This document shows, piece by piece, positions 6,763-13,794 of a DNA stretch of 19,902 nt. Positions within the stretch are counted from its first letter, which is position 1. Every line of letters starts with the position of its first letter. A program made the translations under genes and the position numbers. The notes beneath the pieces are model-generated. The model ran no database searches. It worked only from the letters and a program-made list of their open reading frames with translations, and was not told the DNA's origin. Where the stretch lies: positions 1 to 19,902 of the forward strand of contig CAJOED010000034.1 of NCBI GenBank assembly GCA_905233335.1. The letters are read 5' to 3'. This DNA is from an uncultured Synergistales bacterium. Its GTDB lineage: Bacteria > Synergistota > Synergistia > Synergistales > Aminobacteriaceae.

Positions 6763-8358
6763 ATGGGCGCAAAAGAACTAATCATTCAGGGGAAAACTGC
6801 ACTCGGTATTGAGTTCGGCTCCACGCGCATAAAGGGAGTACTCGTCGACTATGAAGGCAACGTGTTAGCTTCCGGCGGTCATCAGTGGGAGAACAAGCTC
6901 ATCAATGGCGTATGGACTTATGACCTTGCTGATGTTGACGCGGGATTACGTTCATGCTACTCGTCGTTGCGGAAGGACGTAGAAGAGAAATACGGCGTAA
7001 CACCCAAAACATTCGGTGCTATCGGAGTCAGCGCAATGATGCACGGCTACATAGCCCTCGACAAGGACGACAAACAGCTTGCACCGTTCCAGACGTGGCG
7101 GAACACCAACACTACACAGGCAGCCGATACACTCACGGAATTATTGCAGTTCAACATACCTTTGAGGTGGTCAGCAGCTCACCTGTACCAGCGGATACTT
7201 GACGGAGAAGAGCACGTGAAAAATGTTGCGTCGGTCTTCACACTTGCGGCGTACATGCACTACAAACTGACGGGGCAGAAAGTTATCGGCATTGGCGACG
7301 CGGCCGGAATGTTCCCGATAGATTCTGACGCTCTCGATTACGACGAGGGGATGACACAGAAATTTGATGCTCTCGTGAAGAAGGCAGGATATGACCTGAA
7401 ACTCCGTGATGTTTTCCCGAAAGTATTAGTTGCAGGTGATGACGCTGGGAAACTCACAGCACAAGGCGCGGCACTCATGGACGAGACCGGGACTCTTCAG
7501 CCGGGGATCCCTATGTGCCCTCCTGAAGGCGACGCAGGAACAGGAATGACCGCAACAAACTCCGTAGCTCCGGGAACAGGGAACTTGTCGGCAGGCACGA
7601 GCACGTTCGCAATGGTAGTTCTCGAAAAGCAGCTCTCGAAACTTCACAGAGAGATAGACATGGTTACGACACCTTCAGGCTTTCCGTGCGCAATGTCCCA
7701 CGCCAACAACGGAACGAGCGATCTTAATGCATGGGTTAATCTTTTCGGTGAGTTCTGCGGCCTCATGGGAGTGAAGGCTGACACGGGAGAATTATTCGGC
7801 AGGCTCTACACACACGCTCTCACGGGAGACCCTGACTGCGGCGGACTGTTGGCGTACGGCTATTATTCCGGCGAAAACATCACGTTCATCAACGAGGGGC
7901 GGCCACTTTTCGCGAGGATGCCGGGGAGCAAGTTCAACCTCGCTAACTTCATGCGCGTAAATCTCTATACGTCTCTAGGTGCTGTGAAGCTCGGCATGGA
8001 TATTCTCCTGAAAGAAGAGGGCGTGAAGCTCATTCGCATTATGGGACACGGCGGGCTGTTCAAGACTCCGTTAGTCATGCAGAAAATTCTTGCGGCGGCT
8101 GTGAACTCTCCTGTTACCGTAATGTCCACTGCGTCGGAAGGAGGCGCGTGGGGTATCGCACTTCTTGCGGCATATCTTGCGGACGGCAAAAAGTACGGAA
8201 AACTTGAGGACTACCTCGACAAATGCGTATTCGTGAACTTGACCGGCGATGCTGTAGCACCTGACCCGGCAGACGTTGAAGGTTTCGAGACGTTCACGAG
8301 GCACTATGTAGCAGGGCTTGAGGTCGAGAAGGCCGCAATAAACTCTATGGACTGGTGA
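6763..8358 (+). CDS. FGGY-family carbohydrate kinase, probable L-ribulokinase
   Basis: This 531-residue kinase has the FGGY fold. GIEFGSTRIK (15-24) is the N-terminal phosphate-binding loop, GVSAMMHG (88-95) and TWRNTNT (111-117) shape the sugar site, and D257 in EGDAGTG is the likely catalytic base. NLSAGTST (274-281) is the second phosphate loop, and a C-terminal domain holds GHGGLFKTPLVMQ (428-440) and EGGAWGIALLAA (459-470). It is not close to E. coli AraB (different N-terminal loop and sugar-site motif). It resembles kinases that accompany araA and araD in Bacteroides arabinose loci. No other ribulokinase is present between araA, araD and the transketolase, so L-ribulose is the expected substrate, giving L-ribulose 5-phosphate. 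Xylulose is the main alternative. The start ATG is 2 bases after the transketolase stop, suggesting coupled translation. Confidence 0.8.
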   Translation: MGAKELIIQGKTALGIEFGSTRIKGVLVDYEGNVLASGGHQWENKLINGVWTYDLADVDAGLRSCYSSLRKDVEEKYGVTPKTFGAIGVSAMMHGYIALDKDDKQLAPFQTWRNTNTTQAADTLTELLQFNIPLRWSAAHLYQRILDGEEHVKNVASVFTLAAYMHYKLTGQKVIGIGDAAGMFPIDSDALDYDEGMTQKFDALVKKAGYDLKLRDVFPKVLVAGDDAGKLTAQGAALMDETGTLQPGIPMCPPEGDAGTGMTATNSVAPGTGNLSAGTSTFAMVVLEKQLSKLHREIDMVTTPSGFPCAMSHANNGTSDLNAWVNLFGEFCGLMGVKADTGELFGRLYTHALTGDPDCGGLLAYGYYSGENITFINEGRPLFARMPGSKFNLANFMRVNLYTSLGAVKLGMDILLKEEGVKLIRIMGHGGLFKTPLVMQKILAAAVNSPVTVMSTASEGGAWGIALLAAYLADGKKYGKLEDYLDKCVFVNLTGDAVAPDPADVEGFETFTRHYVAGLEVEKAAINSMDW

Positions 8359-8365
8359 TGAGATT

Positions 8366-9403
8366 ATGAGAACATCAATACATGAAGCATTCGATTTAGG
8401 CCAAAGCATATGGCTTGACTACATCAGCAAGGAACTAATATCTTCCGGCGGCCTCGAAAAATGGATCAATAACGGCGTAACAGGCGTAACCACTAACCCG
8501 TCGATATTCGAGAACGCAATCGCAAAGACATCTGATTACGACAGCGAGATAGCAGAACTCTCAAAGTCCGGGAAAACTACGGCGGAGATTTATGAAGTTC
8601 TCACGCTTCAGGAAGTCGGAGCTGCGGCGGACATATTGCGTCCTGTTTACGACAAGACGAACGGTAAGGATGGATTCGTGAGCCTTGAAGTGAATCCGTT
8701 GCTGGCTTCTGACAGGGATACGACAATCAGCGAGGCCAAGAGGTTATTTGCGGCACTCAACAGAAAGAACGTCATGATAAAGATACCCGCAACCCCTGAA
8801 GGAATTTCCGCACTCACTGAATGCATAGCGTCAAATGTGAACGTGAACTCAACGCTGATATTTTCGCACGAGCAGTATGTGAACGTCGCAAAGGCATATC
8901 TTGAGGGCATAAAGCGCGGAGGACGGGCGGAGTCTGTTGCGTCAGTGTTCGTGAGCAGGGTAGATACAGCGGTCGATAAGTTACTCGCGGAGAAAGGGAA
9001 AACAGAACTTTGCGGGCATATTGCTATCGACGGCATCAAGTTAATGTATCAGGAGTTCAAGAAACTTTTTGCGGGTGCTGAATGTGTACAGCGTCCGTTA
9101 TGGGCGAGCACCGGCACGAAAAACAAAGCGTACTCCGATGTGCTGTACGTTGAGACTCTCATAGGCCCCCGCACAGTGAACACCGTCCCCCCTGCAACGC
9201 TTGAAGCATTCGTTAATCACGGCAAGGCATCACTCACCCTCGAACAGGGAACGGACACGGCCAAGTCGGAGCTTGATACTCTTGCGGCAGTCGGCATTGA
9301 CATTAACGCTGTGTGCGCAAAACTTCTTGCTGACGGCTTGAAGTCGTTTAACGCGGCGTTTGAGTCTCTCATGTCATCCATCGAACAGAAAAAAGGAGCG
9401 TAA
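8366..9403 (+). CDS. tal: Transaldolase
   Basis: Transaldolase moves a dihydroxyacetone unit from sedoheptulose 7-phosphate to glyceraldehyde 3-phosphate, giving fructose 6-phosphate and erythrose 4-phosphate. The 345-residue protein belongs to the long transaldolase group rather than the short fructose-6-phosphate aldolase-like group of about 215 residues. GVTTNPSIF (40-48) is diagnostic. MIKIPAT contains the Schiff-base lysine K139. NVNSTLIFS and VASVFVSRVD (with D for the later barrel strand) follow as expected. The gene begins 7 bases after the FGGY kinase stop with only a weak TGATGAG ribosome binding site, so translational coupling is likely. Together with the transketolase it links arabinose breakdown to fructose 6-phosphate without relying on distant genes. 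Confidence 0.93.
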   Translation: MRTSIHEAFDLGQSIWLDYISKELISSGGLEKWINNGVTGVTTNPSIFENAIAKTSDYDSEIAELSKSGKTTAEIYEVLTLQEVGAAADILRPVYDKTNGKDGFVSLEVNPLLASDRDTTISEAKRLFAALNRKNVMIKIPATPEGISALTECIASNVNVNSTLIFSHEQYVNVAKAYLEGIKRGGRAESVASVFVSRVDTAVDKLLAEKGKTELCGHIAIDGIKLMYQEFKKLFAGAECVQRPLWASTGTKNKAYSDVLYVETLIGPRTVNTVPPATLEAFVNHGKASLTLEQGTDTAKSELDTLAAVGIDINAVCAKLLADGLKSFNAAFESLMSSIEQKKGA

Positions 9404-9406
9404 ATC

Positions 9407-10882
9407 GTGAGCATAAAGGATTACGAATTTTGGTTTGTGGTGGGCAGTCAGTTTCTTTACGGGCCTGAAGTGTTAGAGACAGTTGCGGCTCGTGCTCAGG
9501 AAATGGCCGACAAAATGAACGCATCAGGCAATCTCCCCTGCAAAGTCATCTACAAAGTTACGGCCAAGACGAACAAAGAAATTACTGATGTTGTGCGTGC
9601 GGCGAATTATGATGAGAAATGCGCGGGAATAATTACGTGGTGTCATACGTTCAGCCCATCAAAGATGTGGATTAACGGCCTTGCTTCCCTGCAGAAGCCC
9701 TGGTGCCATTTCGCGACACAATACAACCGTGAAATCCCGAATGAAGAGATCGATATGGACTTCATGAACCTCAATCAGGCGGCACACGGAGACAGAGAAC
9801 ACGGCTTTATCGGCGCAAGGTTGAGGGCACCCCGAAAAGTTATCGCGGGATACTGGCAGGACGAGGACGTACAGAAGCGGCTCGGAAAATGGATGCGTGC
9901 GGCGGCAGGTGCGGAGTTTTCCCGTAGCTTGAAGGTTATGCGTTTCGGGGACAACATGAGGGAAGTTGCGGTTACGGAAGGCGATAAGGTAGAAGTTCAG
10001 ACGAAGCTGGGCTGGCAGGTCAACACTTGGCCGGTCGGGAAGCTCGTAGAAGAAATGAACGCCGTAACAGAAGCAGAAATCGACTCGCTCATGGACGAGT
10101 ACAGATCTCTTTACGAGTTCGCTACGGACGACATCGAAACAGTACGCTATCAGGCACGGGAAGAAATCGCAATGAAGAAAATGTTTGACCGTGAAGGCTG
10201 CTGTGCTTTCTCGAATACGTTTCAGGATCTTTACGGCATGAAGCAGTTACCCGGACTCGCAACACAGCACTTATTAGCGACTGGCTACGGTTACGGTGCA
10301 GAAGGCGACTGGAAAGTTGCGGGCATGACGGCAATAATCAAGTTCATGACGGAGGGTCAGAAGGGCGGCTCTGCGTTCATGGAGGACTACACGTACCACC
10401 TTGTGCCCGGAAGCGAATACAGTCTCGGCGCGCACATGCTTGAAGTTTGTCCGTCGGTTGCGGCAGGAAAACCCAAAGTAGAAGTTCACCCTTTAGGCAT
10501 CGGCGACAGAGAACCTCCCGCACGCTTGGTATTTGAGGGTCATGAAGGAGCAGGAGTTGTCGTGAGCCTGGTGGATATGGGCGGACGTTTGAGGCTGATA
10601 TGTCAGGACATCGAGTGCGTGAAACCCATTATGCCCATGCCGAATTTGCCCGTTGCGCGTGTGATGTGGCGTGCAATGCCTGACCTCAAGACCGGCCTCG
10701 AATGCTGGATACTTGCGGGCGGTGCACATCATACTGTGTTGAGCTACGACGTTGACGCGGAACAAATGCGGGACTGGGCGCGCATTATGGATATTGAGTT
10801 CGTTCACATCGGCAAAGACACGACGACCGAGAGCCTCGAACACGATTTATTTTTGTCGGACATTGCGTGGAAGCTGAAATAA
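9407..10882 (+). CDS. araA: L-arabinose isomerase (AraA)
   Basis: AraA interconverts L-arabinose and L-ribulose using Mn2+. The 491-residue length fits (E. coli about 500). By alignment to E. coli the metal ligands are E299 in GAEGDW, E326 in FMEDYTYH, H343 in GAHMLEVCP and a histidine of AGGAHHT (441-442). TWCHTFSPSKMWI (77-89) and NTFQDLYGMKQLPGLATQ (270-287) are near-invariant. The start is GTG at 9407, with AAAGGAG about 8 bases before it and the transaldolase stop 3 bases upstream. Members of this family are well known to isomerise D-galactose to D-tagatose more slowly. That matters here because a tagatose kinase and a tagatose-phosphate epimerase candidate sit in the same cluster. Identification is secure; the balance between arabinose and galactose activity cannot be read from sequence. 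Confidence 0.97.
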   Translation: MSIKDYEFWFVVGSQFLYGPEVLETVAARAQEMADKMNASGNLPCKVIYKVTAKTNKEITDVVRAANYDEKCAGIITWCHTFSPSKMWINGLASLQKPWCHFATQYNREIPNEEIDMDFMNLNQAAHGDREHGFIGARLRAPRKVIAGYWQDEDVQKRLGKWMRAAAGAEFSRSLKVMRFGDNMREVAVTEGDKVEVQTKLGWQVNTWPVGKLVEEMNAVTEAEIDSLMDEYRSLYEFATDDIETVRYQAREEIAMKKMFDREGCCAFSNTFQDLYGMKQLPGLATQHLLATGYGYGAEGDWKVAGMTAIIKFMTEGQKGGSAFMEDYTYHLVPGSEYSLGAHMLEVCPSVAAGKPKVEVHPLGIGDREPPARLVFEGHEGAGVVVSLVDMGGRLRLICQDIECVKPIMPMPNLPVARVMWRAMPDLKTGLECWILAGGAHHTVLSYDVDAEQMRDWARIMDIEFVHIGKDTTTESLEHDLFLSDIAWKLK

Positions 10883-10883
10883 C

Positions 10884-11588
10884 ATGCTCGAAAAATTACG
10901 TGAAGAAGTTTACGCCGCAAATATGGAGCTTCCTGCACGGGGACTTGTTACGTACACGTGGGGCAACGTCAGCGGAATTGACCGCGAAAAACAGCTCGTC
11001 GTCATAAAACCTTCCGGCGTTGAGTATGATGAACTGACACCCGGCAATCTCGTAATTGTCGACATGAATAATAATGTTGTTGAGGGTGAACTCAATCCAT
11101 CGTCGGACACAAAGACTCATGTAGAGCTGTACAAAACATTTCCGACAATCGGCGGCATAGTTCACACGCACAGTTCACACGCTGTCGGCTGGGCTCAGGC
11201 AGGGCGGGACATTCCGTGCTACGGGACGACTCACGCTGACTACTTCTACGGTGCTGTACCATGTTCACGAAACCTTACGCGCGAGGAAGTCGACGAGGAC
11301 TACGAGCTGAATACGGGAAAAGTTATCGCGGAAACTTTCAGGAGCAGAGAACTCGACCCCGACGCTGTACCCGGAATAATATGCCGCAGTCATGGTCCGT
11401 TCACGTGGGGAAAAAATCCCGCTAAGGCCGTGTATCATGCTGTAGTTCTTGAGGAGCTTGCGAAAATGGCAATGTATACGGTAACGATTGATGCAAATGC
11501 TTCCGAAGCTCCCAAGTACATTCTCGACAAGCACTACCTGCGCAAACACGGAGCTAATGCCTATTACGGTCAGGCCGGAAAAAGTTAG
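10884..11588 (+). CDS. araD: L-ribulose-5-phosphate 4-epimerase (AraD)
   Basis: AraD epimerises L-ribulose 5-phosphate at C4 to D-xylulose 5-phosphate through a zinc-dependent retro-aldol reaction. The 234-residue protein aligns end to end with E. coli AraD (231). TWGNVSGID (25-33) and KPSGVEY (42-48) bind the phosphate. The zinc ligands are H94 and H96 in VHTHSSH, and H170 in RSHGPFTWG. D75 in SSDT and the tyrosines in AYYGQ near the C-terminus match catalytic positions. It starts 1 base after the araA stop. Its own TAG at 11586-11588 overlaps the stop codon of the convergent galM gene. The related L-fuculose-phosphate aldolase and L-xylulose-5-phosphate epimerase (UlaF, SgbE) are alternatives, but the araA neighbour decides for AraD. 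Confidence 0.96.
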   Translation: MLEKLREEVYAANMELPARGLVTYTWGNVSGIDREKQLVVIKPSGVEYDELTPGNLVIVDMNNNVVEGELNPSSDTKTHVELYKTFPTIGGIVHTHSSHAVGWAQAGRDIPCYGTTHADYFYGAVPCSRNLTREEVDEDYELNTGKVIAETFRSRELDPDAVPGIICRSHGPFTWGKNPAKAVYHAVVLEELAKMAMYTVTIDANASEAPKYILDKHYLRKHGANAYYGQAGKS

Positions 11589-12601
11589 CGCGAAAATTTA
11601 TACTCGATAAATGATGTTGCGGGCTGTCCTGCTTTGATTACACAATCAGGGAAGGACGGCTCATTTATTGCGTTCGGGAACTGCTGACACTCAAGCGCAA
11701 AGCCATCATAATTATTATAGAACGCTCCCCCTTTGCCTCTGCAATGTCCGATTGAATTTCCCGTGTAGAACTGCAACGCCGGCATGTCCGAGAATACTTC
11801 GAGCTTCACCCCTGAAACATCACCGGTAACTTCTGCTATTGCCCCTTCATGACTTGCGACCTCAAAGCAATGATCGTAGCCTCCGTTAGCGTTGATGATT
11901 TCGGGAGAGTACGAGAATATGCCGTCGATGATTTTTCGCGGTGTCCTGAAGTCGAACGGTGTACCCTCAACACTGACAGTTGGAGCCTGCACAAGTATAT
12001 GTTCATCAGCCTTGCAGTACTTCTCAGCGTTGATGCATACGTTGTGATTTAGAATCATTCCCCTTCCGTGCCCGTTCAGGTTGAAGTAGTTGTGGTTAGT
12101 GATGTTCGTAGGACAGTCCTTATCGCAGACATACTCATAGTTCATCCTCAGTGCTCCGTTATGGAACGTAACCGTAACATTCAGAAATCCGCAGTCCAAA
12201 TCCGGGCTGTTTATGGTGAACGTAACTGAATCATCATTCATCTCTGACTTGAACACTCTCTTTCTGAAACTCTGGGGGCCGCCGTGCAATGTGTTAGGGC
12301 CGTTGTTGATTGGCAGGTGATACGTTACCCCGTTAAGCGTGAACTGTCCCTTTGCGATTCTGTTCGCGTATCTTCCCACTGTTGCACCGAAACATCTCGT
12401 ATCATTGAGATATTCATTCAGCGTGTCGTATCCCAGCGCAACATCACGAAGCTCCCCGTCCTTATCCCGAACGTTAATTGCAACAATCGCACATGCATAC
12501 TCTGTGATAACTGCGCTCTGCCCTTCCTCATCAATGAACGTGTAGCTGTACACATTCACTCCGTCAGGGGTTGTTCCGAACAAACTCTTATGTACTGACA
12601 T
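11585..12601 (-). CDS. galM: Aldose 1-epimerase (mutarotase)
   Basis: Mutarotase interconverts alpha and beta anomers of aldoses so that sugars reach the form the next enzyme accepts. The 338-residue protein shows GRYANRIAKG (76-85), GPNTLHGG with H106, TNHNYFNLNG with the general acid H170, GYDHCF with D243, and ALECQQ with the general base E304. I set the start at the ATG at 12601 because AAAGGAGG lies about 10 bases upstream; the upstream in-frame ATG at 12664 would add 21 residues with no family similarity. The gene is divergent from ytfQ across about 100 bases and converges with araD, stop on stop. Substrate could be arabinose, galactose or both. No signal peptide is seen, so it acts in the cytoplasm. 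Confidence 0.93.
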   Translation of the reverse strand: MSVHKSLFGTTPDGVNVYSYTFIDEEGQSAVITEYACAIVAINVRDKDGELRDVALGYDTLNEYLNDTRCFGATVGRYANRIAKGQFTLNGVTYHLPINNGPNTLHGGPQSFRKRVFKSEMNDDSVTFTINSPDLDCGFLNVTVTFHNGALRMNYEYVCDKDCPTNITNHNYFNLNGHGRGMILNHNVCINAEKYCKADEHILVQAPTVSVEGTPFDFRTPRKIIDGIFSYSPEIINANGGYDHCFEVASHEGAIAEVTGDVSGVKLEVFSDMPALQFYTGNSIGHCRGKGGAFYNNYDGFALECQQFPNAINEPSFPDCVIKAGQPATSFIEYKFSR

Positions 12602-12626
12602 AACGAAAATTTCCTCCTTTAATGAA

Positions 12627-12655
12627 TTGAATTTTGTGTATTCAGAGTGTAACAT
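12627..12655 (+). promoter_or_regulatory. Candidate promoter of the YtfQRT-YjfF operon
   Basis: TTGAAT (12627-12632), a 17-base spacer and TAACAT (12650-12655) preceded by TG resemble a sigma-70 promoter with an extended -10. It lies in the divergent galM/ytfQ gap of 101 bases, about 50 bases before ytfQ. ATTCAG followed by a GAG/GTAA segment occurs here (12640-12652) and again at the ytfQ ribosome binding site (12685-12697). No clear operator palindrome is visible. Confidence 0.4.
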
Positions 12656-12702
12656 AACAATCACCCCAAAACACTAAAATTTTTATTCAGGAGGTAATTT
12701 TT

Positions 12703-13692
12703 ATGCGTAAAGTTTTTTTTCTTACGGCCGCGTTAGTACTTCTTGCATTCGTAGCAAGTGCAAGTGCTGATGTCGTTATTGCGTTCTCACAGATAGGACA
12801 GGAGTCCGACTGGCGCACAGCTAACACCGATGATTTGCGTTCGGCAATCGAGAATCACCCCGGCTGGAAGCTGGTATACGACGACGGACAGCAGAAGCAG
12901 GAAAACCAGATCAAAGCACTCCGAAACTTTATCACACAGGACGTGAACTACATACTTTTTACGGGCGTGGTGTCAACGGGCTGGGACGAAGTTCTGAAGG
13001 AAGTCAACGAGGCCGAAATTCCCCTGTTGCTGATTGACCGTCTCCCTGACTGTGCAGACAAAATAGAATACGTTGCGGCGTTCGGCGGAGATTTCGTCGA
13101 GGAAGGACGCAGGCAGGTAGCTTGGGCGGGCGAATACCTCAAGAGTGTCGGTCGCGGCAATGAGGACGTGAACATCGTCATCATGGAGGGCACGACGGGA
13201 GCCAGTGCACAGACGGGACGCACAGAAGGCAACTTGAAGGCACTGAAGGAGTACCCGCACTTGAAGTTAGTGGGTCAGCAGTCAGGGAACTTCACGAGAG
13301 CGGAAGGCCAAGCCGTAATGGAGAGCTGGCTGAAATCCATCGACAAAATCGACGTACTCATTGCACAGAATGATGATATGGCACTCGGAGCAATCGACGC
13401 AATCAAAGCAGCAGGAAAAATCCCCGGCAAAGACATAATCATCGTGGGCTGTGATTCGGTGAAGGCGGCATTTGACGCTATCGTTGCGGGCGAAATGAAC
13501 TGCACTGTAGAATGCACTCCGCTTTACGGGGCGTTTGTTGTACCGACGATTGAGGCACTCGAACGCGGCGAGAAGTTCAGCAGGACAGTAATTCACCCTG
13601 AAGAAGGCGTGTTCGACATGGACGGCGGAATTGATTTAGGCACAGTGAAGTCCATCAAGGCCGCAGACGTTATCTCACAGCGTCGCTACTAG
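12703..13692 (+). CDS. ytfQ: Periplasmic sugar-binding protein, YtfQ type
   Basis: This is the substrate-binding protein of the adjacent ABC importer. Its 329 residues begin with a signal peptide (MRKVFF, hydrophobic core, probable cut after ASASA at residue 22) and no lipobox cysteine, so the mature protein is free in the periplasm of a diderm. It aligns closely with E. coli YtfQ, a galactofuranose-binding protein: FSQIGQESDWR (28-38), DGQQKQENQIKALR (61-74), VVSTGWDEVLKE (89-100), LLIDR (109-113), GTTGASAQTGR and QNDDMALGAIDAI. Shewanella arabinose transporters are related, so arabinofuranose, galactofuranose or free arabinose are all plausible ligands. The cluster favours arabinose. GGAGG precedes the ATG by about 8 bases. 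A hairpin with eight T follows the gene and may keep its expression above that of the membrane parts. Confidence 0.93.
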   Translation: MRKVFFLTAALVLLAFVASASADVVIAFSQIGQESDWRTANTDDLRSAIENHPGWKLVYDDGQQKQENQIKALRNFITQDVNYILFTGVVSTGWDEVLKEVNEAEIPLLLIDRLPDCADKIEYVAAFGGDFVEEGRRQVAWAGEYLKSVGRGNEDVNIVIMEGTTGASAQTGRTEGNLKALKEYPHLKLVGQQSGNFTRAEGQAVMESWLKSIDKIDVLIAQNDDMALGAIDAIKAAGKIPGKDIIIVGCDSVKAAFDAIVAGEMNCTVECTPLYGAFVVPTIEALERGEKFSRTVIHPEEGVFDMDGGIDLGTVKSIKAADVISQRRY

Positions 13693-13720
13693 TATTTTGT
13701 TCGGGCAATGGCAGGGCATG

Positions 13721-13754
13721 GAGAGCTGTAGAGCTTTCCGGCTCTGTTTTTTTT
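13721..13754 (+). terminator. Intrinsic terminator or attenuator between ytfQ and ytfR
   Basis: AGAGCT (13730-13735) and GGCTCT (13740-13745) form a stem around a TTCC loop, followed by G and eight T (13747-13754). An overlapping alternative stem pairs GGAGAGCT with AGCTTTCC. A partly efficient terminator after the binding-protein gene is common in sugar ABC operons, where it sets the excess of binding protein over transporter. Confidence 0.7.
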
Positions 13755-13794
13755 ATGTGAAAGTTTTTTTATTATGAAAGGAGGAGTTATTATC

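Noticed and set aside
13774..13794. ATG at 13774 as the ytfR start
   Set aside because: Its following codons are the AAAGGAGGAG ribosome binding site of the TTG at 13795. Starting there would place the Shine-Dalgarno inside the coding region and add seven residues not found in relatives.
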